The translations under genes were made by a program, and so were the position numbers. From contig JAIOSI010000036.1 of the NCBI GenBank assembly GCA_021107695.1, positions 1 to 21,608 on the forward strand: a DNA stretch of 21,608 nucleotides, given 5' to 3'. The notes below the pieces were generated by a model that saw nothing but the letters and a program-made list of their open reading frames with translations, searched no databases and was not told the DNA's origin. Origin of the DNA: a bacterium. Its GTDB lineage: Bacteria > RBG-13-66-14. Of this stretch, positions 1 to 6,906 are shown piece by piece (the first letter of the stretch is position 1; the number at the start of each line of letters is the position of its first letter).

Positions 1-1
1 C

Positions 2-109
2 CACACCGCCGCCTTCGGAATGCCGAACCACCTCCGGGTAAGCATCGGCCTGCCGAAGCATAACCAAATCTTCCTGGACAAACTGGCTGAGGTTTTAGTC
101 TCGCGATAA
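2..109 (+). CDS. C-terminal end of a HisC-like aminotransferase (5' end outside the window)
   Basis: Only the last 35 codons are present, in frame from base 2 to the TAA at 107-109. The peptide contains FGMPNHLRVSIGLPKHN followed by IFLDKLAEVL. This matches the usual end of class I/II PLP-dependent aminotransferases of the histidinol-phosphate type, where a (P)xxLRVSIGTxEEN motif carries the substrate-phosphate-binding arginine, followed by a short final helix. HisC would convert imidazole-acetol phosphate to histidinol phosphate, but other aminotransferases of fold type I share this tail, so the assignment is to the family. A second, diverged copy of the last codons lies at 169-210. The terminal codons TCG CGA TAA resemble a repeat module also seen near 18255-18268, so the very end of this protein may be repeat-derived. 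Confidence 0.6.
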   Translation, partial: HTAAFGMPNHLRVSIGLPKHNQIFLDKLAEVLVSR

Positions 110-139
110 ACAAACAGAGACACTCTAACTGTCATACCC

Positions 140-165
140 GCGTATGCGCTCCCGTTGGTCGCTCA
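140..165 (+). repeat. Short intergenic repeat module J (GTATnCGCTCCCGTTGGTCGC)
   Basis: Bases 140-165 match 15189-15212 with a single difference over about 24 bases. A looser match occurs at 13485-13508, and on the minus strand around 19846-19870 (core CTCCCGCTGGTCGATAC). At 15189 it directly follows hairpin repeat copy B, at 13485 it follows the duplicated GNAT tail, and here it precedes the duplicated aminotransferase tail. It is not a palindrome and has no reading frame of its own. Its function is unknown. Confidence 0.7.
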
Positions 166-168
166 GTT

Positions 169-210
169 CTCTTCCTGGACAAACTGGACGAGACCCTTGA
201 GAGTATGTAG
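169..210 (+). pseudogene. Displaced second copy of the aminotransferase 3' end
   Basis: Translating 169-210 gives LFLDKLDETLESM and a TAG stop. The true end of the upstream gene reads IFLDKLAEVLVSR and a TAA stop. Eighteen bases are identical (69-86 and 170-187), and the sequences then diverge by codon-sized substitutions rather than frameshifts. There is no start codon or upstream coding region, so it is a fragment and not a gene. It could be the original gene end left behind after an insertion or recombination, or the remnant of a deleted tandem paralogue. Its last bases, GACCCTTGAGAGTAT, also resemble the 3' part of hairpin repeat copy B (15178-15191). Confidence 0.5.
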
Positions 211-233
211 TATCTACGAGGTTTTGACGTTAA

Positions 234-303
234 GACAAGGGGTTTCAACCCCTTGCGGAACTAAGATACATTACAAATTTGCAAGGGGCTAAAGCCCCTT
301 GTC
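234..303. repeat. Compound inverted repeat upstream of purF (two hairpins nested in a larger one)
   Basis: CAAGGGG-TTTCAA-CCCCTTG (236-255) and CAAGGGGCT-AA-AGCCCCTTG (282-301) are two hairpins. The outer arms GACAAGGGG (234-242) and CCCCTTGTC (295-303) are also inverted repeats, so the whole 70-base segment can fold as one long stem or two short ones. This is the architecture of a small palindromic mobile or REP-like unit. It lies 60 bases upstream of the purF start and may be within its leader. There is no T-run typical of a terminator. Confidence 0.7.
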
Positions 304-364
304 TCGAACAAGCGAAGTCAACCGTTTTTTATCAGTCCGTCTCACCCTACAAAGGTCGCCGACC

Positions 365-1828
365 ATGACCAGTCCCTTTTCCGATCATCCTCGCGAGGAA
401 TGCGGCGTTTTTGGCGTTGCCGAGCATCCTGAAAGTGCCGTCTATACCTACCTCGGACTCTACGCCCTCCAGCATCGTGGGCAGGAGTCGGCGGGTATCT
501 GCTCCCGGCTTGAGGACAGCTCGATGCGCTTCCATCGGGAGATGGGACCGGTCAGCGAGGTCTTTCCGGAGCGGGAGCTGCGTCGCCTGAAGGGTAACGC
601 TGCCATTGGGCATGTCCGCTACTCCACCACCGGAGCCAGCCGCCTGCTCAACTCCCAGCCCATCTATGTGGAGTTTGGCAAGGGATACCTGGCGGTGGCT
701 CACAACGGCAACCTGACCAACGCCAAGGAGCTACAGCACAAACTGGAGTCAAAAGGTTCCATCTTCACCTCGACAACGGACTCCGAGGTGATGGTTCACC
801 TGATGGCGCAGAGTCCACACAGTCAGCCTCACAAGTACATCGCCGATGCCCTGCGGCAGGTGGAGGGTTCCTATTCTCTGGTCGCCCTAACACCAGAAGC
901 TCTTATCGCCGTGCGCGACCCCCGGGGTATTCGTCCCCTCTGTCTGGGTAAGCGTTGCTGGAGCGATGACTCCGGCAAAGAGCATGAGGCGTGGCTGGTC
1001 GCCAGCGAATCCTGTGCCTTCGATGTGATAGATGCTAAGTATGTTCGCGAGATCAACCCCGGCGAGATGATAATCATCTCCGACGGCCAGCTGCGCTCGG
1101 TCTATCCCTTCGAGAAGAAGCGTGAGGCGTCCTGTGTTTTCGAGTACGTTTACTTCGCCCGTCCAGATTCCCTGCTCCGTGGTCGCTCGGTTTACGAAGT
1201 CCGCAAAGAGCTTGGTCGTCGCCTGGCTGTTCAGCTCTACGAGAAAGGCATCGTTGGCGAGGTAGTCGTCGCCGTTCCAGATTCGTCGAATCCCGCCGCC
1301 CTGGGGCTTGCTCAGGAGTCCTCGCTTCCTTTCGAGTTCGGACTTATCCGCAGCCACTACGTTGGGCGAACCTTCATCGAGCCAAAGCAGCACATCCGCG
1401 ACTTTGGTGCTAGGCTCAAGTACAACCCGGTGCGCGAGGTGCTAAAGGGCAAGCGAGTAATCGTCGTTGATGACTCCATCGTCCGAGGAACCACCAGCCG
1501 CAAAATTGTCCAAATGGTTCGTAACGCCGGAGCAAAAGAGGTTCATCTGGCAATTAGTTGTCCTCCCTGGAAACACTCCTGCTATTACGGGATTGATGTG
1601 AGTAACTACTCCGAGTTAATTGCCCGGCAGCTGGAAACCGAGGAGGAGATCGCCGCCAGTATCGGTTGCGACAGCCTGACCTATTTGAACCTGAAAAATC
1701 TCCTTGCCGCTACAGGACTACCAGCCGATAGCTTCTGCCGTGCCTGCTTCGATGGTGTCTACTGCGTGGAGCCAAAGGGGCTGGACAAGCCTTCCCAGCT
1801 TAACCTGATGAGTAAGAAAGAAGAGTAG
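365..1828 (+). CDS. purF: Amidophosphoribosyltransferase (glutamine PRPP amidotransferase)
   Basis: PurF catalyses the first committed step of purine synthesis, making 5-phosphoribosylamine from PRPP and glutamine in the cytoplasm. The 487-residue product has the N-terminal nucleophile glutaminase domain (CGVFG, nucleophile Cys13, then LQHRGQESAG and GHVRYSTTG) and a C-terminal phosphoribosyltransferase domain with the PRPP loop VIVVDDSIVRGTT at about residues 364-376. Cysteines at about 256, 403, 457 and 460 (motifs SCVFEYVYFARPDS, SCYYGID, FCRACF) match the 4Fe-4S ligands of the Bacillus-type enzyme, which is made with a short propeptide removed before the Cys. The residues before Cys13 fit such a propeptide. 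ATG 365 is chosen over the in-frame TTG at 299 because AAAGG lies nine bases upstream and the TTG sits in a repeat. The gene appears monocistronic, with a terminator at 1879-1906. Confidence 0.97.
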   Translation: MTSPFSDHPREECGVFGVAEHPESAVYTYLGLYALQHRGQESAGICSRLEDSSMRFHREMGPVSEVFPERELRRLKGNAAIGHVRYSTTGASRLLNSQPIYVEFGKGYLAVAHNGNLTNAKELQHKLESKGSIFTSTTDSEVMVHLMAQSPHSQPHKYIADALRQVEGSYSLVALTPEALIAVRDPRGIRPLCLGKRCWSDDSGKEHEAWLVASESCAFDVIDAKYVREINPGEMIIISDGQLRSVYPFEKKREASCVFEYVYFARPDSLLRGRSVYEVRKELGRRLAVQLYEKGIVGEVVVAVPDSSNPAALGLAQESSLPFEFGLIRSHYVGRTFIEPKQHIRDFGARLKYNPVREVLKGKRVIVVDDSIVRGTTSRKIVQMVRNAGAKEVHLAISCPPWKHSCYYGIDVSNYSELIARQLETEEEIAASIGCDSLTYLNLKNLLAATGLPADSFCRACFDGVYCVEPKGLDKPSQLNLMSKKEE

Positions 1829-1878
1829 CAAGAGTAAGTAACACAACGAAAGTGAATGGGAATTCCTCAATATTTTGC

Positions 1879-1906
1879 GGGGCGTATTCAATACGCCCCT
1901 TTTATT
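1879..1906 (+). terminator. Intrinsic terminator of purF, built from a GGGGCGTAT palindrome
   Basis: GGGGCGTAT (1879-1887), loop TCA, and ATACGCCCC (1891-1899) form a nine-pair stem followed by TTTTATTT. It lies 50 bases after the purF stop. The stem is nearly identical to the palindrome at 4222-4243, so a dispersed repeat seems to have been recruited as a terminator. Confidence 0.8.
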
Positions 1907-2435
1907 TGCCCTTTATGATAGGGGATAATCATTCAAAACTGGACCAGCAGAGCATCCGCTGTATAGATTCGCAGAATCTGTCATCCGGCTAAAAAGAAGG
2001 CGGTGGCGGCAGCTTGAAGCTGGCAACGCGGTGCGTTGCATCACAGAGCTGGGCTTCGCCCAGAAAACCTTGAGCTTGCCCGCTCACTCCGTAGTTTTAC
2101 GGAGCGCGCCACCGCCGTCCCTACGCTTTCATCGAAGCCATAACGCAAATCCGGCTGAGGGATGAACTTACTATTTGACTGGCAGTGCAATAGCCGTATT
2201 TTGCATGTTGTATATGATGTTGTAGGCACTCGATCTGTCAAGCTCTACCGAGAATAACCCAAACACCTCTTAGATGAACCGAGCCTTCGACTCTGCCACT
2301 TTTAGCCGCTTTTAGTGTGGCTTTGCACGCAGGGTCTAACCTGTGTACTATCAATATGTTAAGCTTGCACTAAGATACACAAACGAATGATTGTACCTAC
2401 CAGAGGGAAGAGGGGATACCACTGCGAGTACACAC
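1907..2435. other. Non-coding region between purF terminator and tRNA terminator
   Basis: No reading frame here has a ribosome-binding site or recognisable product. It contains a small palindrome AGATTC-GCA-GAATCT near 1965-1979 and the structured repeat at 1999-2116. From 2117 to 2435 I see no gene, RNA or clear repeat. Confidence 0.6.
1999..2116 (+). repeat. Composite stem-loop element enclosing hairpin repeat copy A
   Basis: The ends GGCGGTGGCG (1999-2008) and CGCCACCGCC (2107-2116) are perfect inverted repeats. Inside lie, in order: CAGCTTGAAGCTG (2010-2022), GCAACGC-GGT-GCGTTGC (2023-2039), linker ATCACAGAG, CTGGGC-TTC-GCCCAG (2049-2063), AAAACCTTGAG (2064-2074), and CTCCGTA-GTTT-TACGGAG (about 2088-2104). 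The inner part is copy A of the dispersed hairpin family. The outer arms make this the only copy enclosed in a closed 118-base unit, like a very small non-autonomous element. It has no coding capacity. Confidence 0.75.
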
Positions 2436-2463
2436 AAAAGAGCCTCCAACAGGAGGCTCTTTT
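2436..2463 (-). terminator. Intrinsic terminator of tRNA-Ala
   Basis: On the minus strand GAGCCTCC-TGTT-GGAGGCTC, flanked by A and T runs, ends in TTTT five bases after the encoded CCA of the tRNA. It is a classic rho-independent terminator. Confidence 0.9.
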
Positions 2464-2468
2464 CAATA

Positions 2469-2544
2469 TGGTGGACCCGATGAGATTCGAACTCACGACC
2501 CCCTCCACGCCAAGGAGGTGCGCTCCCAACTGCGCCACGGGCCC
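2469..2544 (-). tRNA. tRNA-Ala, anticodon GGC, CCA encoded
   Basis: The minus strand folds as a 76-nucleotide cloverleaf. The acceptor stem is GGGCCCG / CGGGTCC and includes a G3-U70 wobble pair, the main identity element for alanyl-tRNA synthetase. The anticodon arm is CCTCC-TTGGCGT-GGAGG, giving anticodon GGC for GCC codons. The T arm contains GTTCGAATC, and the 3' CCA is encoded in the DNA. It has its own promoter and terminator and is a single-gene transcript lying between the TPR lipoprotein and purF. Confidence 0.96.
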
Positions 2545-2563
2545 ATATCGCTCAGGGACGGGC

Positions 2564-2592
2564 AGGGTATCATTCCGGGGCTAAGTTGTCAA
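2564..2592 (-). promoter_or_regulatory. Sigma70-type promoter of tRNA-Ala
   Basis: On the minus strand there is a perfect -35 TTGACA (2587-2592), a 17-base spacer, and TACCCT (2564-2569) preceded by TGA, an extended -10. Transcription would start near 2557, about a dozen bases before the tRNA. Confidence 0.7.
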
Positions 2593-2637
2593 CCCCCTGA
2601 AACGATGACACCCGCCCTGTCCCCGATGCGATACAGC

Positions 2638-3690
2638 TTAGTAACTGCCGGAGATCCGCTTGTAGGCGTCATATACAGCGGCAATCTTTGGATCGTCGCC
2701 AGCGGTGAAGCCGAGCTGATTGTAAACGAGGTAGAGGTTACGGATGACCGATTCGGACTCCGAATCCAGCTCATAGGCCTGCTGGAGATAACCCACGGCG
2801 AGGAGCAGATCCTCGGCGGCGAGGTCGTTCCTCTGGATGTAATATACGCCGACATCGGAGAGCAGGTTGGCATACTGATGACGGGCAGTTTCTTTTGCAG
2901 CCTCGTCGGCAGCCTCGTTGTACACAGCCTCAACTTTGGGAATCAGAGCCAGATAGGCCTCTTCGGCCTCGTCGTTACGCTCTTCCTTGACCAGAAGCCG
3001 CGCCCGCACCATCTCGACCTCGGTGAATTCGGGGAACTTATCCAAGGCCAGCTCGATGGCTTCCCACGCCTTATCATATTGTTCTGCATCGGAAAGGGTA
3101 GCGCAACCACGGTAATAAACCCGCTTCGCCTGTCCCTCGTCGGGCATCGTGAAGCGACCTACGCTCTCGAGATCGTGCAGCTTGGCAATCGCCAGAGAGT
3201 ACTGGTCGGCGGCGTTCTCCATGTCGTCGAGAATCCGGAAGCATTCGCCAGCAAGGTAGTAAGCAATGTAATGCTCCGGCTCCAGCTCCTGGGCGACCAG
3301 GGAGTTACCAAGAGCCAGCTCGAAGTCTTCACCCTGAATTGCGGTGATGGCGGCATCACGAGCCTTAATGAAGAAGCGGTTCTCTACAATAATATCTTCG
3401 ATCTCAGCAGAGCTTTTGGGATCCAGCTCCAGAGCCTTGTCGCGATTGATAATCGCCTGGGGAAAGTTACCCAGCTCGCCGTAACCCCAGAAGAGCATCA
3501 CATAAGCGCAGGGCTGATCTTTTCCATCGCCCGCGATGTATTCTTCCATGTTTTCCACGGCGCGCCCTGGTTCTTTTGCCTGACGAATATCGGTGGCGGC
3601 ACCTTCGCACTGATAGGTTCGAGCGGACTGACAGCCGACAAGACCCATCGCGATGAGCATAGCCAAAGCCAATGGCAGTAGTTTACGCAT
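2638..3690 (-). CDS. TPR-repeat outer-membrane or periplasmic lipoprotein
   Basis: This 350-residue protein starts with a lipoprotein signal: a basic N-terminus, a hydrophobic stretch and lipobox LVGC with Cys20 as the acylated residue. The rest is helical with tetratricopeptide-like spacing. Pairs such as AYVMLFWGYGELGNFPQAI, YYLAGECFRILDDMENAADQYSLAI and VEMVRARLLVKEERNDEAEEAYLALI show the small-large-aromatic TPR pattern through most of the length. TPR lipoproteins usually scaffold envelope complexes, but the specific partner cannot be read from the sequence. The start is supported by GGGAG five bases upstream of ATG. A long plus-strand open frame (2518-3681) covers the same DNA but is a shadow. 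A promoter lies at 3755-3784. Confidence 0.88.
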   Translation of the reverse strand: MRKLLPLALAMLIAMGLVGCQSARTYQCEGAATDIRQAKEPGRAVENMEEYIAGDGKDQPCAYVMLFWGYGELGNFPQAIINRDKALELDPKSSAEIEDIIVENRFFIKARDAAITAIQGEDFELALGNSLVAQELEPEHYIAYYLAGECFRILDDMENAADQYSLAIAKLHDLESVGRFTMPDEGQAKRVYYRGCATLSDAEQYDKAWEAIELALDKFPEFTEVEMVRARLLVKEERNDEAEEAYLALIPKVEAVYNEAADEAAKETARHQYANLLSDVGVYYIQRNDLAAEDLLLAVGYLQQAYELDSESESVIRNLYLVYNQLGFTAGDDPKIAAVYDAYKRISGSY

Positions 3691-3754
3691 GTAAACTCCC
3701 GGTTGGTTGTAAGTTTCAGTTAGTTATGGAGAGCGGACAAAGTCAAGCCCGCCA

Positions 3755-3784
3755 ATTATAACAAGGGAACCAGAGTAAAGCCAA
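3755..3784 (-). promoter_or_regulatory. Promoter of the TPR lipoprotein gene
   Basis: Minus strand: TTGGCT (3779-3784), an 18-base spacer, and a perfect -10 TATAAT (3755-3760). A weaker alternative TTGACT lies about 20 bases closer to the gene. The leader would be about 55 bases. Confidence 0.6.
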
Positions 3785-3825
3785 GGGACTTTTGCCAGAA
3801 ACCACTGAACAGCTCTCCTCCTGAC

Positions 3826-3855
3826 TGTGTTTTGAGCGGCGGAGTCTGCTATACT
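3826..3855 (+). promoter_or_regulatory. Extended -10 promoter of the DUF3467 gene
   Basis: TGCTATACT provides an extended -10 (TGn at 3847-3849, TATACT 3850-3855). The -35 is poor: TGTGTT at 3826-3831 with an 18-base spacer. The predicted start near 3862 gives a short leader ending in the AAGGAG ribosome site. It may serve the whole downstream run of genes. Confidence 0.5.
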
Positions 3856-3884
3856 CCCCATACACGACACTTCTAAGGAGAAAC

Positions 3885-4208
3885 ATGAAAGACGAACCTC
3901 GCAAGCCCCAGCGAATGAAAGTTCACCTCGCCCCGGAGGTTGCTCAGGGCGAATACGCCAACGCCGTCCACATCTCTGTAACCCCCGGTGAGTTCCTGAT
4001 AGACTTCGCCCGCGCCCTGCCTGGTCTTAAAGGTATCGAGGTACACAGCCGCCTGATACTTCCTCCGCTGGCTGCCAAGGGACTCGCCCGTAAACTGGAG
4101 CAGGCGGTGGCTGGCTACGAAACCAAGTTCGGCGTGATTAATGATCCGGGACGGCCGGAGCCGCCGCCCTTTAACTTCGACGCCTTCGACGGGAATCCGG
4201 AGGAGTAA
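3885..4208 (+). CDS. DUF3467 family protein
   Basis: A 107-residue soluble protein with the hallmarks of DUF3467: YANAVHISVTPGEFLIDFARALPG, then VHSRLILPPLAAKGLARKLEQAVAGYETKFGVI. The family is small, widespread and without an established biochemical role. It is a cytoplasmic alpha/beta protein with no signal peptide. The start is clear: AAGGAG five bases before ATG, behind an extended -10 promoter. The C-terminal tail is proline- and acid-rich (PEPPPFNFDAFDGNPEE). It is the first gene of the plus-strand run, separated from the next by a 57-base gap with a perfect palindrome. Confidence 0.85.
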   Translation: MKDEPRKPQRMKVHLAPEVAQGEYANAVHISVTPGEFLIDFARALPGLKGIEVHSRLILPPLAAKGLARKLEQAVAGYETKFGVINDPGRPEPPPFNFDAFDGNPEE

Positions 4209-4221
4209 ATCCAACACAGCG

Positions 4222-4243
4222 GGGGCGTATTGCAATACGCCCC
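4222..4243. repeat. Perfect 22-base palindrome GGGGCGTATTG/CAATACGCCCC
   Basis: Both halves are perfectly complementary and the core is nearly the same as the purF terminator stem at 1879-1899. Here there is no T-run, so it is not an obvious terminator. It lies 23 bases before the transglutaminase start and may fold in that leader. Confidence 0.8.
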
Positions 4244-4265
4244 AATCCCCTTAACCGAAGTCGTC

Positions 4266-5597
4266 ATGCGAAAATTACTGCTAATCCTCCTCCTCATCGC
4301 CCGGTTCGCCCTCGGCGGGACAAGCTGGAACGTTACCTACCTCAACGGCGAGAAGGTCGGCTACGGCTACTCCACCAGCATCTTGGAGGGCGGGCTGACC
4401 TATATCGAGAGCTACAACGTCCTCCAGCTAATCCAGAACGGGATGCCCCAGACCAACAGCTCCCGGGGAGAAGAGATTTACGACGGTGAAGGACGACTCA
4501 TCGCCGCTGAGCTGCAGAAGATTTCCGGGCTGGACATCCTGTTCATCAAGGCGGAGCTTCAGGACGATACCCTCGTCGTTGCCCGCACCCACGGCTTGAT
4601 GACCGGCAAACGCTATCTGGAGGGAGGGCTGGTCGGTGGCTCCGGGCTGGGCTATCTCCTTGCCGGGAGTAAACCCGGCGACAGCGTCCCGCTGCGCCTC
4701 TACAGCAGTGAGTACGACGAGGTGCTGGAGGGGACTTACGAGAAGGGGGTTCTCTCCCGGATAACCCTGCCCGATGGCGAGGCGAGCTTCCCCGGCTATC
4801 ACAATCGTTCAATCTACGGCGGAACCACAAGGGATGTTTACCTCGATGAAGACGGGAACTGGCTGGGGACTTACATTCCCGGCGGAATTGTCGTCCGCCC
4901 GGCAGCGGATGAAGCCGCAGCAAAGGCAGACATCGCCTGGGTCGATGCCACCGCCTCAGCGGCAATCTTTCCCACTGGCGAGCTTAAGGGCAATCCCCGT
5001 GCCGTGGAGGAGCTGACCCTCACCGTTACCGCCCTGAGTCCGCCGTTGAGCGGACCGTTCCAGCGTATTACTGAGTTGGACGATGGTGGCTACTCTGTGG
5101 GGATTAACCAGCGGTCGGCTCTGGTGGAGGATGCTCCCGAAGTTGCTGCCTTTGAGGAAAGCGGTGTGCTGGATAAGCTCGCCGCCTCCCTCGTCGTGCC
5201 GGGGGATGAGTTCAACAGCTACGCCGCCATCGTCAACTGGGTGGCGGACAACCTTCAAAGACAACCACTCGGTCTGGAGCTTACTCCGGCGGAGATCGCC
5301 GAGCGTCGTGCCGGGGACTGCTCGGAACATGCCACTTTGGTTACCGAGCTTTGCCACCGCGCCGGACTACCCGCCCACACCGTGCTGGGGCTGGTTGCCG
5401 GAGTCGGTGGACGGTTCTACTACCACGCCTGGAACGAGGTCTACGTGGACGGTCTCTGGCGGCAGGGAGATGCCTTCCTCGACCAGCTCACGGCGGATGC
5501 CGCTCGCCTGGGGCTGCTCCGAGATCCGGACAGCTTCACTCGCGACGGAGTCTTTGGACAGGTTACCGCCATCGTCATTGAAAGCCAGGCTCCGTGA
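4266..5597 (+). CDS. Exported transglutaminase-like (Transglut_core) protein
   Basis: A 443-residue protein with an N-terminal signal peptide (MRKLLLILLLIARFALGGTS) and a C-terminal transglutaminase/papain-like core. The catalytic Cys is in RRAGDCSEHATLV (about residue 349), the His in YYHAWNEVY, and the acidic residue in GDAFLDQL. The N-terminal 270 residues are beta-rich and not recognised. Such proteins are usually envelope-located peptidases or amidases of unknown substrate, and no substrate can be assigned. ATG 4266 is preferred over ATG 4230, which lies inside the palindrome and would put twelve non-hydrophobic residues before the signal peptide. No strong Shine-Dalgarno precedes it. 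Its stop overlaps the GTG start of the next gene, suggesting translational coupling. Confidence 0.82.
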   Translation: MRKLLLILLLIARFALGGTSWNVTYLNGEKVGYGYSTSILEGGLTYIESYNVLQLIQNGMPQTNSSRGEEIYDGEGRLIAAELQKISGLDILFIKAELQDDTLVVARTHGLMTGKRYLEGGLVGGSGLGYLLAGSKPGDSVPLRLYSSEYDEVLEGTYEKGVLSRITLPDGEASFPGYHNRSIYGGTTRDVYLDEDGNWLGTYIPGGIVVRPAADEAAAKADIAWVDATASAAIFPTGELKGNPRAVEELTLTVTALSPPLSGPFQRITELDDGGYSVGINQRSALVEDAPEVAAFEESGVLDKLAASLVVPGDEFNSYAAIVNWVADNLQRQPLGLELTPAEIAERRAGDCSEHATLVTELCHRAGLPAHTVLGLVAGVGGRFYYHAWNEVYVDGLWRQGDAFLDQLTADAARLGLLRDPDSFTRDGVFGQVTAIVIESQAP

Positions 5598-6148
5598 TCC
5601 GCTTGCGTCTAACCGTGTTGGCAGCCCTCAGCGGAGCCGTTGTCGCCGTACTGCTTAACGACTGGTTCGTTCTGGGCGGACTGGCTCTGTTCGCCATTCT
5701 GCTGTTGATTCTCAACGCCGGACTTCGTGGAGTCGCCAAGGCTCTGCTGCTGGGTATCTGGCTGGTCGTCTTTGCCGGTGGCAGCCGCCTGCTGATGGCG
5801 GCACTGAACGCGCCGCTGACCTGGGAGACGGCTCAACCAGCCCTGTTCCTGTCGCTGCGCCTGCTGACTCTTTTCCTCTTCGCTGGCGTGCTGGCAGGAA
5901 CGGGACCCGGTGGACTGGCATCGCTAATCCCGGGGCGACTGGGTCAGCGGCTCCGCAGTAAGCTGGAGGTCATCTTCGCTGGCTTTCTCCTCGCTCTTGA
6001 GCGGGGAAAACTCCTGCGAGCCGACGGCTATCGTGTTCACCATCGTCGGGGACGGCTGACCGCCTACCTGCGAGCTTTCCTTCGCGGAACCGAACACAGG
6101 GCACTGCGCCGGGCAGAACTGTCTGCAACTTCCAGTGAGCAAGCATGA
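5594..6148 (+). CDS. Small integral membrane protein, possibly EcfT/CbiQ-like
   Basis: A 184-residue protein with four or five hydrophobic segments in the first 120 residues and a basic, cytoplasmic-looking C-terminal third (LERGKLLRADGYRVHHRRGR). The pattern SLRLLTLFLFAGVLAGTGPGGLASLI followed by LRSKLEVIFAGFLLALERGKLLRADGY recalls the T-component of ECF transporters, whose coupling helices carry A-R-G motifs. It is shorter than a typical EcfT (about 250 residues), and no S-component or ATPase lies nearby, so transport function is uncertain. GTG start overlaps the previous stop (GTGA) and its own stop overlaps truA (ATGA), so it is embedded in the operon. It could also be an unrelated membrane protein. 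Confidence 0.6.
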   Translation: MIRLRLTVLAALSGAVVAVLLNDWFVLGGLALFAILLLILNAGLRGVAKALLLGIWLVVFAGGSRLLMAALNAPLTWETAQPALFLSLRLLTLFLFAGVLAGTGPGGLASLIPGRLGQRLRSKLEVIFAGFLLALERGKLLRADGYRVHHRRGRLTAYLRAFLRGTEHRALRRAELSATSSEQA

Positions 6149-6906
6149 AGAACCTCGCCATTGCCCTGGCTTATCACGGCGGAAACTTCTCCGGCTGGCA
6201 GAAGCAGCCGGGACAGCGAACAGTGCAGGGTGAACTGGAACGGGCGTTGGAGAGGTTCTACGGCGAGCCAGCCGCTACCATCGGTTCTGGTCGCACCGAT
6301 ACCGGAGTCCACGCCCTTGGACAGGTGGTCAGCTTTACTCCACCACGGGAGTACCCGGCGGAAACGGTTAAGAACGCCATCGACTCCCTGCTGCCACCGG
6401 ACATTCGGCTTCTTAACGCGAAGCTGGTGGAGGATTTTCACGCCCGCTACGATGCCCAGCGGCGCGGCGATCGCTATCTCTTTCACGAGGGCGACGACCT
6501 CTTCCTCCGTGGTCGGGTGCTGCTGTTAAAGGAGCAACACAACTGGGAAGCGATGGCACAAGCCGCTGAACGCTTCGCCGGTGAGCGGGACTTCGCCGCC
6601 ATCGGTGGAGCGGTCAATCCCGGTGGTTCCACGATTCGCGAGGTTTTCTCCTGCAAGCTACAGCGGGAAGGACGACTCTGGCTACTGGACATCATCGCTA
6701 ATGCCTTCCTCTATCGGATGGTGCGTACGATAGTGGGCTGTCTTTCACAAGTCGGTAGGAGTAGAATGACCTCAGAGGGCATCGACGAACTGTTGAACTC
6801 GCGAAATCGCAACGCCGCTCCGGCGGTGGCTCCGCCCCACGGACTGTATCTTTACAGAATTGAGTACCCAAACTTCTCGTATTCTCCTGAACACGGACCT
6901 CTATGA
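6145..6906 (+). CDS. truA: tRNA pseudouridine(38-40) synthase TruA
   Basis: TruA isomerises uridines 38-40 in the anticodon arm of many tRNAs. The 253-residue protein has the family's N-terminal YHGGNFSGWQKQPGQRTVQGELE, the catalytic Asp52 in GSGRTDTGVHALGQV, a DFHARYDAQRRGDRYLF segment, and the C-terminal NAFLYRMVRTIVGCL motif. Length is normal for bacterial TruA. ATG overlaps the preceding stop by four bases and its own stop overlaps the GGDEF gene in the same way. Its position among envelope and signalling genes is not explained by its function. Confidence 0.96.
   Translation: MKNLAIALAYHGGNFSGWQKQPGQRTVQGELERALERFYGEPAATIGSGRTDTGVHALGQVVSFTPPREYPAETVKNAIDSLLPPDIRLLNAKLVEDFHARYDAQRRGDRYLFHEGDDLFLRGRVLLLKEQHNWEAMAQAAERFAGERDFAAIGGAVNPGGSTIREVFSCKLQREGRLWLLDIIANAFLYRMVRTIVGCLSQVGRSRMTSEGIDELLNSRNRNAAPAVAPPHGLYLYRIEYPNFSYSPEHGPL

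Noticed and set aside
224..229. TTGACG as the -35 box of purF
   Set aside because: No acceptable -10 lies 16-19 bases downstream; that stretch is the GC-rich repeat stem.
2023..2074. The hairpin repeat as an integron attC site
   Set aside because: The stems lack paired RYYYAAC/GTTRRRY boxes with the needed spacing and extrahelical bases, and no integrase or gene-cassette array is present.
2518..3681. 387-codon plus-strand open frame
   Set aside because: It starts inside the tRNA gene and is antisense to the TPR lipoprotein, which has a signal peptide, lipobox and ribosome site.
4222..4243. Palindrome as a terminator for the DUF3467 gene
   Set aside because: No T-run follows either arm, and the transglutaminase gene in the same direction starts 23 bases later.
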